Origin: Dastarcus helophoroides
Taxonomy: Eukaryota; Arthropoda; Insecta; Coleoptera; Bothrideridae
Direction of reading: 5' to 3'
Length of the DNA: 64,000 nucleotides
Assembly: GCA_028583605.1 (NCBI GenBank)
Contig: CM053337.1
Span: forward strand, 27,576,162-27,640,161
A program made the translations under genes and the position numbers. This document shows, piece by piece, positions 43,150 through 54,992 of this stretch; position 1 is the stretch's first letter; every line of letters starts with the position of its first letter. The notes under the pieces are model-generated. The model worked only from the letters and a program-made list of their open reading frames with translations, searched no databases and was not told the DNA's origin.

Positions 43150-44730
43150 GACAAAAATACAACATTAAAAAAAATGAAATAATTAAAAATCTTGAAATTA
43201 AAAATAAACAATCAAAATTCGTAAAAAATAAAATTTAAAAAAATAAAAGCTTTTAAAAGAAGAGTTCATAGAACTTCTAAATTTTTAAATAAAGATAGAA
43301 ATTTTGAAAAAGATTAATGTTTGAAAATGATGAATTTTGAAAGTCACAGTTTTAAAAAAGTCGACATTATTTTAAAAAAGACAAGATTTAAAAAAAATTA
43401 AAAAAAGTTGAAATGAAAAAAAAATAAAATTTTTAAAGTTGAAGTTTTGAAAAAAGAAATTAAAATTTTGGAAACAGGTTGAAATTTTCAAAAAAGTCAA
43501 TCCATCCTGAAATTTGTTAAAAAAACTTTCGAATCTCAACTTAATTTTTTGGAAAAATGTCAACATTTTAAGATCAAAAAATTCAAAACAAAAAATAAAT
43601 TGATTTTGGAAGAAAAAACCAAATTTGAAGTAAGATTTTTTGGGTAGGCACATACTAGAAATTTGTCAAAATTTGTTCAAACTGACAGCAAATTTGTACA
43701 AATTAGAAAAAGAAACGTAAATTTTGAGTTTGGGAAAATCAAAATTTCGAAATTTGGAAACATTTTTTGAGTTTGTCTTTGAATTATTAGGGAAAAATGA
43801 AAAATGAAAGCTGTAAAAACTGTTTAAAATAATATATTTTTTAATATTTGAAAATTAATATATTAATTTTGTTGCCCGAAATCAAGAAAGATTAAAAAAT
43901 ACAACAAAAGCTGTTCTAACGCTTTTTGATAGCAACGCTATCATCTTCAGAAAAAGAAAATATTATTTAATATACAAAATTTCTTAAATTTCTGGCGGGT
44001 TTGAACTAGCTTGGAAACAATTTTTATTAATGTTGAGATTAAAAAAAATCGAAATTCATAAAACAAAATAAAAAACTTGGAATAAATAAACAAAAAATGC
44101 TCATTTTAAACCCGAAATTCTGAGAAAAAATTGAAATTTTAAAATTAAGGTCATCAAAATTTGCAATTAATAAACAAAAGATGTTTAGTTTTAACCTAAA
44201 ATTCTGAGAGAGAAATCAAAATTTCGTAATTACACTCAAAATTTGGAACTGGTAAACAAAAAAAATTCGGTTTAAGTCTGGAATTCCGAGAAATAAATCG
44301 AAATTTAAAATTAAATCCAAAATACCGAAAGAAACAGTAAAATTGTCGAATTCTTTATTGACTTTTTATTGTAAATTCGAAGTGCCAAGAAAAAATTGAA
44401 ATTTTTGAAAAACTAAATTATACTAAAAATGTTTACTCGAAATTTTCAGCTTAAACTTGATATTTCGAGATTATCTTACTGACACTGAAATTTAAAAGAG
44501 TGAACCTGGAATTGCAAAATAAAGTTGAAATTTCGAAATACAGCTGATCATCTATAAAGTAATGTTGAGTTTGAAAAAAAAAGGAATCAATTTAAAAAAA
44601 TGGTTTTAAAAAATCTAACAATACGGGTTTACAACTTCGAAAAAAAGTAGACCTTAATGGCAAAAATTGGGGAATTTTCAGAACAATTGAAGTGTATAAA
44701 AAAGCAAAAAAATATTTGGAAGGATTAAAA
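43150..44730 (-). repeat. A+T-rich quasi-repeat tract, opposite (GTCGAAA) polarity
   Basis: TTTTGAAAA / GTCGAAATTT / AAATTTTGA words on the plus strand, i.e. minus polarity, facing the tract at 41480-43080. No coding support. Confidence 0.65.
43867..43958 (-). repeat. Inverted-repeat element copy 5, left arm
   Basis: CCGAAATCAAGAAAGATTAA...CAACAAAAGCTGTTCTAACGC then, on the minus strand, CTGAAGA, GATAGC-GTT-GCTATC, AAAA (43924-43950). The stem is perfect while the loop differs from other copies (GTT for TTG), and the GAAA box reads AAAA. Confidence 0.7.
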
Positions 44731-44739
44731 CTATCTTGC

Positions 44740-46360
44740 CTACTTTTTAATAATAGTTGTTACTTAAAAGGAGATTTGAGCAAACATATTCCATGAAAGT
44801 ACTTCTAGGCAAGTCCCCAAATAATTGCCCCTGTCTCAGTGCTTCGAAAGATTCACCAAGTTTTATCATCTGTTCGACAAGTTGAATGGAATTCAAAAGA
44901 AGCAAGTTAGCAAACTGGTGGTTCAGGTGAAATGAGCAAATTTCTATTTTTTTGTTTTGTTTGTTTAATTACGAATTTTCCATAAAGCGATCCTACTTGG
45001 ACTTTTAAAGATATTAGCGATATTAAGTATCACGATGAAAAATAATGAGATGTATTCAGTTTTGAGTTAGAATGTGCCTGCTAAACACTGCATATAAATT
45101 AGATATAATTAATTCTTAATTAATTAATTTTCGATAAAATTGGAAAATTTGTAAAAATTTTTTTAAAGCCTATCCCATAGACCCCGAAAAAAATCTATAT
45201 TAGCTTTGGAGCTAAGTTTCCTCGTACTACTCCAACGGTTAATGTTACAGAAATTGGATCTGAAGTATTTCTTAACTCGAAAAAGAAAACCCAGCTCTTG
45301 AGGGGCGGATTTAGTTATGGCTCGTACATGGTGATTCTAAAAATGTTGGTATTACATGCACTTAATTCTAGGATACAAAGGATCTCATATGAAGAATTTT
45401 ATCGCTTTTGAGGAAGCCGATGCATTGTTTCTTGATGTTTTCTTAGAGAAAACTGAGTACCGAGTTTTTCAAACATTGACGTTAACTATTTTTTTACTCT
45501 ACAGTCCAGAACAGCCTCGAGGTTGCATATAATGGTTGCATAAATCATGTCCATGGTTTGCTTTCCTTGCTGTAGGACTTGAAATTGTCTATATTTGATA
45601 TAATGTATTGCCCTGCGTAATAATGTTTGGAAAATTATAAATTTCTTTAAAAAATAGTAATTTCAATGCTGCCAGCGTTTAATTGATTGTTAGTTAACCA
45701 AGGTAACACAAGTGATGATAAACGACATTATTAAATGGTGCTAAGTTATACAACTGGTTTTTAATTAGTGTTGAATTTTTAACATGTAAACACCAAGCGT
45801 AAGAATGTAACCAAATTTGTAACGAACTTCAATGCTTATAAAAACAATTACTATCAATTAATACTTGTGTACACACTGTCATGGTCTTCATTGATTTTGT
45901 TAGAGATATAAATTCCCGGTTAAACTTTTACGAGAAAAGTAAAGATACACCAGCTTAGGATGATTTTAGTGATATTTGACACCGAATGTGTTTCCCGAAA
46001 AATGTGTGAATAACATCACATCAGGGTAAATAAACGACGAAATGTTAAATAACTGAAGATAACGCGCCATTTCAGCGTAAATAAATGAGCGCGTCATTAA
46101 AATAATCCACTCTTCTAATTAAATCCCCAATGTTTGCCTTTTAATAGCAGCTCAAACAAATATGCGTTACATGTGGATGTTTTCTATTTCGACATAGGTT
46201 CTCATTAATTTTCATAAATTTTTTGTCTAAACGATTTGCACTACCATATTAAGCGTTCAAGTTACGTTATGCCGTACACAAATTCATATTAATTAACTTT
46301 TAATAGGCGTTAACTTTGACAAATATTTATTTGTGTTGTTTTTATAGTTTTTCGTCATAT
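44740..46360. other. No gene recognised
   Basis: A+T-rich with fewer quasi-repeats than its flanks; no motif, element end or RNA gene identified. Confidence 0.4.
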
Positions 46361-46371
46361 ATAATACTTAC

Positions 46372-46466
46372 TGAAGCATCCTTAATGTTGATAGACACTT
46401 CAGATTTGACATAGAGGCTAAGGCTCGTCGCACAGAGAAAGAGTAGAAGAGTTTTAGCGCTGACGT
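46372..46466 (-). CDS. Candidate alternative exon (minus strand), hydrophobic segment
   Basis: Minus strand: T-rich tract with ACTAAAAC, acceptor CCGTAG (an alternative AG is 7 nt on), 95 nt, and a strong donor TTCA|GTAAGTAT. Entering in phase 1 it codes DVSAKTLLLFLCATSLSLYV followed by KSEVSINIKDAS, leaving in phase 0. The same phases as the 33.7-kb exon make it a possible alternative to it. The hydrophobic core would act as a membrane or signal-like segment. A competing ATG frame is also open, so the assignment is uncertain. Confidence 0.3.
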
Positions 46467-46801
46467 CTACGGTTTTAGTAAAAAAACTTTTTCCTTTTTT
46501 GACAAGCAGGAAACATTTTGCTTGCACGGGAGGCAAAATGTTTGGAATATCTCCAGTTATAATCGAAATGTTAAAATGTTTTGCCTTTCATGCAAATGAA
46601 GTGTTTCTTTTTAATAGGAACAAATTTTTGTTTAAAAAAACCGTAAGGTAAGTATTAAATTAATAGAAAATTAATGCTTTAGCTTTGCTACACGAGGATA
46701 ACCATTTAGTTGACGATACTTATGAACGCAACTCCCGCAACCGATAGAGCCGTACACCACCAAAGGTAGGGGCTCGCGATTGCTGTACATTCAAGCCCGA
46801 C

Positions 46802-46817
46802 GAGAGAGAGAGAGAGG
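46802..46817 (+). repeat. (GA)n microsatellite in a GC-richer patch
   Basis: GAGAGAGAGAGAGAGG within 46730-46880, a patch of higher GC. A consensus minus-strand donor ACTG|GTAAGT lies at 46881/46880, so an untranslated exon is possible, but nothing else supports it. Confidence 0.6.
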
Positions 46818-47169
46818 GATAAATGGGGCAAATGCCCAGGAGCTCGAGCCTCACGCAGACCTCGGTAGAGTAGAACTTACCAGTAAATCAGTTGACTGGT
46901 TTACCGCCAAATTATCAAATATACCCTGGAAGCTTTTAATGGTAGATTTCAATTTTAAAACGATAATTTGTTTTTTACAATATGGTCGTGGTATATTTTT
47001 CACAGCTTTCCTTTTATATCAACAAACTGCATCTTATGTTAGTACATTCTTTTGTAATTTTTATGATATTGCTATTAGATATGCAAATAATGTTTGTTTT
47101 TATTAATTTCGATTTTGTTTGACATTTCCTAAACATTTCTTATACGTTTCAAAATATAATTGTTCATTT

Positions 47170-48060
47170 TTTATCCAGTAATGCCAACTTCAAATTTAAA
47201 ATTTCGCTTTTTCCTACAAATTTTCATTTTTGATATTGTTATTTTAAGGTCTTGAGTTTAAACCTTAATTCTGGAAATTTTCTTTTAAATTTTGGATATA
47301 TTTTTTTAAATATAGTATTTGTCTTCAGAATTTACACTTTCAATGTTTACTTTATTTTGGGAACTCAAAATTTCGGCACTGTGGATTTAATTTTTGTATT
47401 TCGATTCTGATCTTCAGGTCCTACTTTTTTTTTAAAATTTCGATACCCTAAATTATTTTTTTTAATCTTACGTGTAACCTCGTAATATGAACTTAATTCT
47501 TTAACATTTTCAATCTTTTTCAATATAAATTGTTTTTTATGCTTCAATTTTCCTCTGAAACTTTTCACTTTATTTTTTCCCTAAATTATAAGCTCACAGT
47601 TTAAGGTTTGTTTTAAAGATAATAAATTTTGTCGGATTTTTATTACCTTTCTCGAAGTTTTGGGATTTAACTCAAAATTTCTATTTCTAGTTTAATTTCT
47701 AAATTAAATCTTTTGCTTAAATTTAGATACAAAACCTATGAGAAATTCTGACATATGTAAAATAAATATTGAAGGTTTTTGAAGTTTAAATTGAAAACAC
47801 CCAGAAGTAAGCGCTGAATTTTTTTATGATATTCCGAGTTTACAATTTCATTTTTTTTTTCTAAAAATTCCATATCAGATTTGAAATTTCGACCGTTCCT
47901 TTCAAAATTTCAACTTTGATTTTAAAAAGTCGACTTCGTTTTTGAAATTTTGGGCTTACCCTCAAAATTTTTGTTTATAAATTCGGATTTTTTCTCGAAA
48001 TTTTAGCTTTTTGATATAAGGTGCAAGTTTTTGAGGTTTGTATACGTTTTACCAAGATCC
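47170..48060 (+). repeat. A+T-rich quasi-repeat tract, TTCGAC polarity
   Basis: AAATTTCGAC/CTCAAAATTT words; no gene. Confidence 0.6.
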
Positions 48061-48089
48061 AATTACTATTCGAAAATTTAAAGTACAAA

Positions 48090-48275
48090 TGGAACAAATT
48101 TACAGATGGATCAAAGACAGCAAATGGAACTGGAGTTGGAATTTAACTATATAGCTATATAACTGTAGGTTCTCTGAAGCCTTGGGATAAGACCCAACTG
48201 TCTTTCAAACTGAAATACATGCAATAGAACTCTGCGCCTACGAGTGTTTTTGAAGGAACCGAAAGTGGATATAGC
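48090..48275 (+). mobile_element. LINE family B fragment: start of RNase H domain
   Basis: Codes KFTDGSKTANGTGVGI (first catalytic Asp of RNase H) and then, after a shift, FQTEIHAIELCAYE. It corresponds to 3470-3665 on the minus strand. Its last ~75 bp are repeated at the start of the fragment at 49405. Confidence 0.8.
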
Positions 48276-48869
48276 AATGATTATAGATTTTTTTTCGAAT
48301 AATCCTCCATATGCCAGTGCAGAAATTCGACAACTTTCTTAAGAACTTTTGAAGTGCTTATCCTTTCATAAATAATTAATATTGACTAGTGTATAGTAAT
48401 TGTTATTTAAGAAATTAATAAATATTTAGTGTTTAGATTTTAGATGTCATTGTTATGCAGTATCAATATTTGGTTTTAGTTTTTTTAAATATAAGAACGA
48501 TTTATTAACAAAAACATTATTTATATTTAAGGGCGGCAGCCCCGGAAGGTATCTGGATTGGATACGTGTAAGTAAAAAGAGAAGAAAATCATTGCATTGT
48601 ACGAGCAAGAATAACACCGGAATATAAAGTTCATTTGAATGTAATGAAAAATGTTTTTGTTGTATTTCATAAAAATACATTAAATAAAAACCAGTGACGT
48701 TACATTTCACTTATGTAATATTAAACTTAATACAAAGTGAAGATTAAAAACAGGGCTAATAGTCATCTTTTTTTCTTTTAATATCATATTTTAAAAACGA
48801 GCGATATTATATTTAAATTTACTTACTTAACAATGATATTATTTATTTAATTGTTACCTACTGTGTTTA
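48276..48869. other. No gene recognised
   Basis: A+T-rich spacer between the LINE fragment and the THAP-like exon. It may belong to the THAP-bearing element, but no terminal repeat was found. Confidence 0.35.
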
Positions 48870-49142
48870 CTACAGTAAATCATGTTTATGTTTGTTATTA
48901 AATTGGTTAATACCTATATCAAAATGATCTTCACGGTAATATAAGGAAGACTGACATGAACGTGGTTGTCCATCACGTCTTTTCATAACTCTGCACCAGT
49001 TTTTTCTCAAACTTTGTTCTTTCGGTACGGAAAAGAAAAATTTTTCCGGGCTAATGACATTAATTTCTCTACATTTAGAAACTATACAATATTTATATAA
49101 GGAACTATTTGCACTTATTTTTTGCCGATTATTATGTAGCAC
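48870..49142 (-). pseudogene. THAP-domain exon of a transposon-like protein
   Basis: Minus strand codes LYKYCIVSKC...ISPEKFFFSVPKEQSLRKNW and ends SSLYYREDHFDI. This is the THAP pattern C-x(2-4)-C...P...FFxxP...W...C-x2-H, a zinc-dependent DNA-binding module found in P-element-type transposases and derived proteins. The third zinc ligand (normally YYCEDHFD) is Arg, so zinc binding should fail. A potential donor ATAG|GTATTA follows HFDI, a usual exon boundary. No ATG precedes the domain in frame. No transposase body was found. Confidence 0.7.
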
Positions 49143-49399
49143 GAAATAACGACGGAAAAAATATTTGAAGAAGTGTTAACTGAAAGAGCACATCAAAGAC
49201 AAGGCGACTTTAGGCGATCCAAACTCCTATCATGTTTTATGACGTCACAGATGTTTTCAGTGGCAAATCGAGAGGACGTGAGAAATTTGAACTTCAAAGG
49301 ACCACAATTCAGCCAATTTTAAAGATATTTCAAAAAAATTTTATTTGCTCGTTTCATGATTTTTAGGACTATAATTAAGAGTATTTAAAAAAATAGAAA

Positions 49400-50221
49400 C
49401 TTCCTAATTGTCTTTCAAACTAAAATACATGCACTAGAACTCTGCGCCTAAGAGTGCCTTCAAAGAAACCTGAAAGAAACAAAGATCTACATTAACTCTG
49501 ATAGCCAAGCAGCAATAAAGGCTCTTAGCAGCTGCACTGTCAAATCCAAACTAGTTTGGGAATATCAACAAACTTTAAAGCAACTGGCTAAACACAACAG
49601 GATGGGTGCCATAGCACAAAGGAACACAAGGGAATGAAGCTGCGGACCAACTCGCTAGAGAAGGATCTGCATCGTCATTTCTTGGACCTGAACCGGCTTT
49701 TGGTTTTTGTAAAAGTCAAATCAACAATAAGGTCAAAAAATGGGAAGCAAAATCGAGAATTTCCCACTGGATATCATATCCAGGACTAGGACAGGCGAAA
49801 AGATTCATATCTGGAACGCTTGAAAAGACAAAGGTCTACTTAGAACTCAGCAAATCTGAATTGAGGATTCTAACCGGCCTCTTAACAGGGCATTGCCCTA
49901 TGGGGTACCAGCTCAAAAAAATAGGTAAAGCTAAAACAGACCTATGTCGCGTTTGTGCAGAAGCTGCGGAGACTGCAGAACATGCGCTACGCAAGTGCGA
50001 TGCGCTTGCACGAAAATGCACGTCCAACTCGAATGGGCGTCCTTAGATGCCTCAGATGTGGAAAACTCAATCCCAGGTCCATACTAAACTTCTACAAGAG
50101 TTTGAACCTGGGAGCCAAATAGATTAGGGTATACACAAAAGATCTCCTTAGGTCGAGGTGTGGGGTGGACGTAGAGAAACACGAAACGACCCATATATAA
50201 TCTAATCGAATCCAATCTAAC
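49400..50221 (+). mobile_element. LINE family B 3' fragment: RNase H plus Cys-rich tail, with 3' terminus
   Basis: Blocks: FQTKIHALELCA, IYINSDSQAAIKALSSC, GNEAADQLAREG (last RNase H acidic residue), FCKSQINNKVKKWEAKSRIS, then ELRILTGLLTGHCPMGYQL and CRVCAEAAETAEHALRKCDA, a CCHC-like tail. The 3' end is a TATATAATCTAATCGAATCC run, as in the copy at 2765. Several frameshifts make it inactive. It is directly followed by a family A LINE. Confidence 0.9.
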
Positions 50222-51970
50222 TTTCGCTCACCTACAGACGAATTATCCAAACGTCGAGACTGTCTTTCTCGGTGACTTCAATGTGCACAACATCCCCTGG
50301 TTAAAGTTTTCTTCCCGAACTGACGACGTGGGAAAGGTGGCAGAGGCTTTCGCCATCACTTGTGGACTATCGCAATTGCTTGAGTAACCCACAAGTATTC
50401 CTAATGTAGATACCCATCAACCTAATTTATTCGACCTTTTCGTTACAAATACTCCAAATTCGTATACAATCATTGTAACATCACCGCTTGGAAATTCCAA
50501 TCACAAGCTTGCAGCAGCCCCTCGTTCGGTTTATATAGCACCTCCTTCTTAGACACAGGCCTGTATTGTTTGGCACTTTAACTCTGTAAACTGGAAATAT
50601 TTAAGAGACTTCTTTGAATATTTCTCATGGTAAGAAGTCTGCTTTAACTCAGACAATCTTTCCTCAGTCGCCGAATTTATCACTGAAACTATTCTGGTTC
50701 CTCAGCCGATTGGTATGAAATGCTCAATTCCTCACTCCCAAAAGAAATCTGCCTCCAGGAAATCTTGGTTCAGCAAAAAATGTGCTCGGGCTATCCCCTG
50801 CGAAAATCGCGCATATCGTCATTGGCAAAATAATCCCTCAGTCGAGACTCGGACCATATTTGTAGATACACGAAATTCTTGTAAACAGGCTATTGACGAG
50901 GCAAAAGTTGATTTCGATTGCGAAATGCGCCAGAGGCTTATCAACTGTCCAAACGGTTCCAGGTCCTTTTAGGGATTTGCAAAGTCGATTGAAAAGAATT
51001 TTACATCTTCAAATTTTCCACCTTTACTCGATGACACATCAATATTGCAACCACTTCCAAGGAAAAGATTGACCGTTTAGCCTTAATGTTTGCTGAAAAT
51101 TCCAACCTTCATTTTTGAAACGCAGAACCCCCCCATTCTTCCTAATGTTGGCACTTCAATGTCTGAGGTTGTTTCTAGACAACGCACAGTCAGAAAGATT
51201 CTTCTCGAGCTCGATACCTCGAATGCTTTTGGCCTTCATGGTATCCGCGCTATTGATCTTAAGAAGTGCGCTCCAGAGTTGACTCCTCGCCTAAGCTAGT
51301 TGTTCACGCTCTCTTACATCAAAAGTGTATTCCCTGAAAATCTTCTAGGGTGCAGAATAGGCTGCACTTAAGAGAAAAAGGAATCTTGCTAACAAACATC
51401 GCCCTATATTTTGGTTGCTCGTTATATCTAGAGTGATGGAAAACATCGAGGTACTCAAATATCTCTAGAAAAATAGAGTCACCTCCGATAGGCAATACAG
51501 TTTCAGACATCAACGCTTAATTGGCGAACTACTGGCATATGTTACTTGTATCTATAACTCATTGATGACGATAGTTTGACCGATTCTCTTGAAAACTAAA
51601 GCGCAAGCGGATGGTTGGTGACTTATTTCTATTCTACAAGTACTTCCATGAAAGATGCTCGTAGGAACTAATAAGATTGTTTCCCCCAAGGGCAACACTT
51701 AAGGCATACAAGACAGCCAGAGATAGCAAATTCTTTAGCGGCCCAGCGCCTGACACAGTGATGACTTCTGTCTACAGAGATCATTTTTTTTATAGAACTT
51801 TCAATCTATGGAACTCGTTACCAAACGAAATTTTCCCCAAAAATTACAACCTATCCTTTTATGAAAGATCTCTATATATCCTTGTTTCCGTATCCTACTC
51901 GGGGTGGTTTAAAGGCATAATGAGGTTACCCTTTGCGAGTGGATTGAGCTTTAAGAAAATGTATAGTTTT
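50222..51970 (+). mobile_element. LINE family A copy, 5'-truncated, decayed
   Basis: Begins within the endonuclease domain: VETVFLGDFNVHNIPW retains the catalytic Asp of GDFN, followed by QLL-E and IPNVDTHQPNLFDLFVTN. The linker with KSASRKSWFSKKCARAIPCE (50745-50805) and a broken RT N-terminal part follow. The palm region is largely deleted (the copy jumps at about 51560 to the C-terminal DDSLTDSLE-like segment), ending LWNSLPNEIFPKNYNLS and GVV/TLCEWIEL-like 3' sequence. The 3' end shares CATAATG-GG/TTACCCTTTGCG with the other copies. Confidence 0.85.
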
Positions 51971-53160
51971 TAAAGATTTTATGGCAAAATGCGGTATTAC
52001 AGATAAGAACTTTTTGCCATAAAATCAGTCAGGTGAATTAAAATATAGGTAACCATAGCAATTTTAAATTCTATCTACATAGTGTTAGAGCTATATCATT
52101 TTAACACGTCATAGAATATTTTAACATGTCAACATATGCCAAAAAAACTGATTTTGACAAAAAAGATCACAGCATCTTTTGCCATAAAACCATCGTTTTG
52201 TGAAACACTTCGATTGTAAACTTTGATTTTTGATGTCAAAATTTTTATTCCAATTTTTATTTTTGTTCCTAGTTGTTTGCTTAAAAACCCAAAACGTCGA
52301 CTTTTGCAGACATTTTAGTTTTATTTTTGAAATTTTGAGCATACATTTTTTATAAACGCTCAGTTCAAATTTGGGTCTTTTACACATAATTTTAACAGAG
52401 TTAACACCAATCTGTTAATTTTTTTATACAATTTCGCTTGCAAATGCAAATTTATTGTTATGATTTTAGCAAAAAAGTTTTGAAAATGTTCTTAAAACTT
52501 CTAGTTTAATCTCATGTTTTTAATTTAATTTTAAACTAGGTTTTGAATTCTGGTATTTTTTAAAATATTAAATTTAATCTCGAAATGTTGCCTTATTTCC
52601 CTCAACCTGTCAATATTTTTCGTTATAAAATTTAAATATCTTTTGTAAAATTCCTGGCTACAGTTCTGCCTTCGCCTTCATACTTCATCAGCAAAAATTA
52701 ATTTAGGGAGGGGGTTGAATATTTAGGCACACCTCTGCATGCAGTCGTGGTCTGTTGCCCTCCATTTCCCCAAGAGGGGACTATAAAGATTAAACGTATT
52801 TAGCTGAATTCCTACACATTATTTAATTACTTATCCTTTTTTTATTTGTTTCGTAAATTAATGTAGGTAACCATTGGGGCTACGAACCTAACCCTGCAAC
52901 ATAAGACCTTCCATTTCTATCCACTAGCCGTCGATCATAGAATGTTTCTTCTTAATAAAACTTAAAATTAAGTATCGCTTTATAATATATCTTGCTACCA
53001 TCATTCTCTAATGGGAAAATTGCGGTAATATCCTCCAATTTTCAAAGCTGTTTCCTTCAAAATTGCCCCTTACTTCTTAATGATTTTATTTGAGGGTTTC
53101 ATGCAAAAAAATAGTTACATTTAAATTTATTAGTAGAATAGGAAACAGCAGGCTTGCCAA
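51971..53160. other. No gene recognised; partial A+T quasi-repeats
   Basis: 52120-52640 has weak AAATTTCGA-type words; 52670-52940 is more complex, but no product or element end was recognised. Confidence 0.4.
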
Positions 53161-53161
53161 C

Positions 53162-53184
53162 GGAGGGGGGTAGGGGGGGCAGGG
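53162..53184 (+). other. G-rich run, potential G-quadruplex
   Basis: GGAGGGGGGTAGGGGGGGCAGGG-type run offers four G-tracts of at least three with short loops. Isolated in A+T-rich DNA; the neighbouring GCAGGCTTGCC suggests a transposon edge. Confidence 0.55.
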
Positions 53185-53319
53185 TCCACGTTTCATAGGC
53201 GCCCGGTGAGTTGTCATGTTAATATAGTTCGTTAATTGCAAAAATATTAAAGCCCTCTTATTGTAGAAATTTCGTGTTAACGCTCAAACGCTCAGGATCT
53301 TTATTACAACCTTAAATTT

Positions 53320-54640
53320 TATTTGACATTTGAGCCAAATTTTGAATTTTTAAGTATCGAGTTTTTTTGGAATTTTAACCATTTTCACAAAGTTCCCAAG
53401 TTGAAGTTTTTGTTTTTTTTTAATTTGAATTTATATCAAAAGAGAAAAGTTTCAATTTAAAAAAAAAAGTTTAAATTTTTAATCAAATTGAAAATTACGA
53501 GAACACAAACTTATGTTATTTCAAAATTAACAAAATAGCGCAAAATTTTGATTTTTGTATATTCAAGACGTTGTAAAAGTTGGAACAAAATGTTTACAAC
53601 TTTTGGTGTCAAAACTGTTTTTGCCGAAATTTGAATTTTTATTTTAAATTTGAAATTAAAGCTTGACTTTTTTAAACTCAAAATTTTAAACTTTTTCTTA
53701 TAAATTTTGAGATTGAAATCAAAATTTAAAGTAAAATATGAATGTGAATAAATAAATTCTAATTTCGAATGAAAAAGTCATAATTTTGAGAAAAGCTTTT
53801 TATTTAGTTTAGAGATTTCACAAAATTTAAAGTTTGATCTCAATATGGTAAACTTAAATTCCAATTTCAAAAAACAATTTCGAAATTTCAACTTTCGATT
53901 TCGAAATTTTCACTTCAGCTTAGAAATTTATACTTTAATTAAAATCGAAATTTTCAGAGAATATTTTTTAATCAATTTAATCTAGGCATTTTAAATTTAA
54001 TTTCCTTTTTCTTTAATTAATAATTTATGTCAAAATTTAGAGGTTATTTGGAAGATTCTTGTTAAAATTTTAACTTTAAGGTTAATTATAATAAACCTTT
54101 TTGTAAAAAATTCAAGATCTTTTGACTCTAATTTCTATGTAAGTGTCAACTTTAATCTTTACAAATTGACTTAAGAGGTAAAATTTCAACTTTAAACGCC
54201 AAATTTTTTTGAAAATTCCAATAATCCTCCTTGAGAATTTTTTCTGGACTTAGTCTTTAATCACAACATTTCTAATAGTTTTGGTACTTTTTTTCTTAAT
54301 TTTAAATTTAAGATTGAGTATTCGAATGTAGCAAATTTGGACTTTAATTTTAAAATTTACTTTTTAGTTTAGAATTTAAACTTCAAATACCTGGAACAAC
54401 TTCTTTTTTATTATTCCAAAACTTTCGCCAACATTTTTCCTAGAATTTAGACTTAAATCCCAAATTTTCGACTTTTACGTGATCTAAATGGAAGTGATTG
54501 CAAATTGCAAGTTTAAACTTGAAATTATGATAAAAAACTCAATAATTGTAAAGAAATGTATGTCAAAAATTTAAATAATTTTAAATCTTTTCTAAAAGTT
54601 TTTATTTTAAAAGTTGACACGAGAAAAAAATTAAAATTTT
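53320..54640 (+). repeat. A+T-rich quasi-repeat tract, TTCGAC/CTTTAA polarity
   Basis: Degenerate AAATTTCAACTTT / AAATTTGAATTT words over 1.3 kb; no gene. Confidence 0.55.
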
Positions 54641-54992
54641 CATTTAAATCTGTTTCAACTTAACTCTTTTAATATTGAAGCTTATAAATAAACCTCAATA
54701 TTTTAAAAACTGTGTTTTAAAGAATATACTTTAAAGCACGAAAATTGAATTTTAAAGTTAAAAAAAAAAGAATTTTCAAGACATTTTGAGCCTAATACCT
54801 GAATAAACGAAAATAATAAGTAATCAAACAAATTGTGACTATCATGTCTCATAAACGGACACCTCCGATATGCGGATATATTTTGACAGTCCCGCAAGAG
54901 AGATTTCGCTGTGTGTTAAATTTTCAAAAACGTAGAAATTGGACAAAAATTGGAAAATTTGAAATTCGAAATTTTTAAAATAGGTCGATATA

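Noticed and set aside
41654..43653. Cluster of 60-125-codon open frames on both strands
   Set aside because: All are translations of the quasi-repeat with no motif, start context or splice support.
46610..46650. Plus-strand microexon-like segment between AATAG and GTAAGTATT
   Set aside because: About 30 nt, A+T-rich, with no partner exon on the plus strand.
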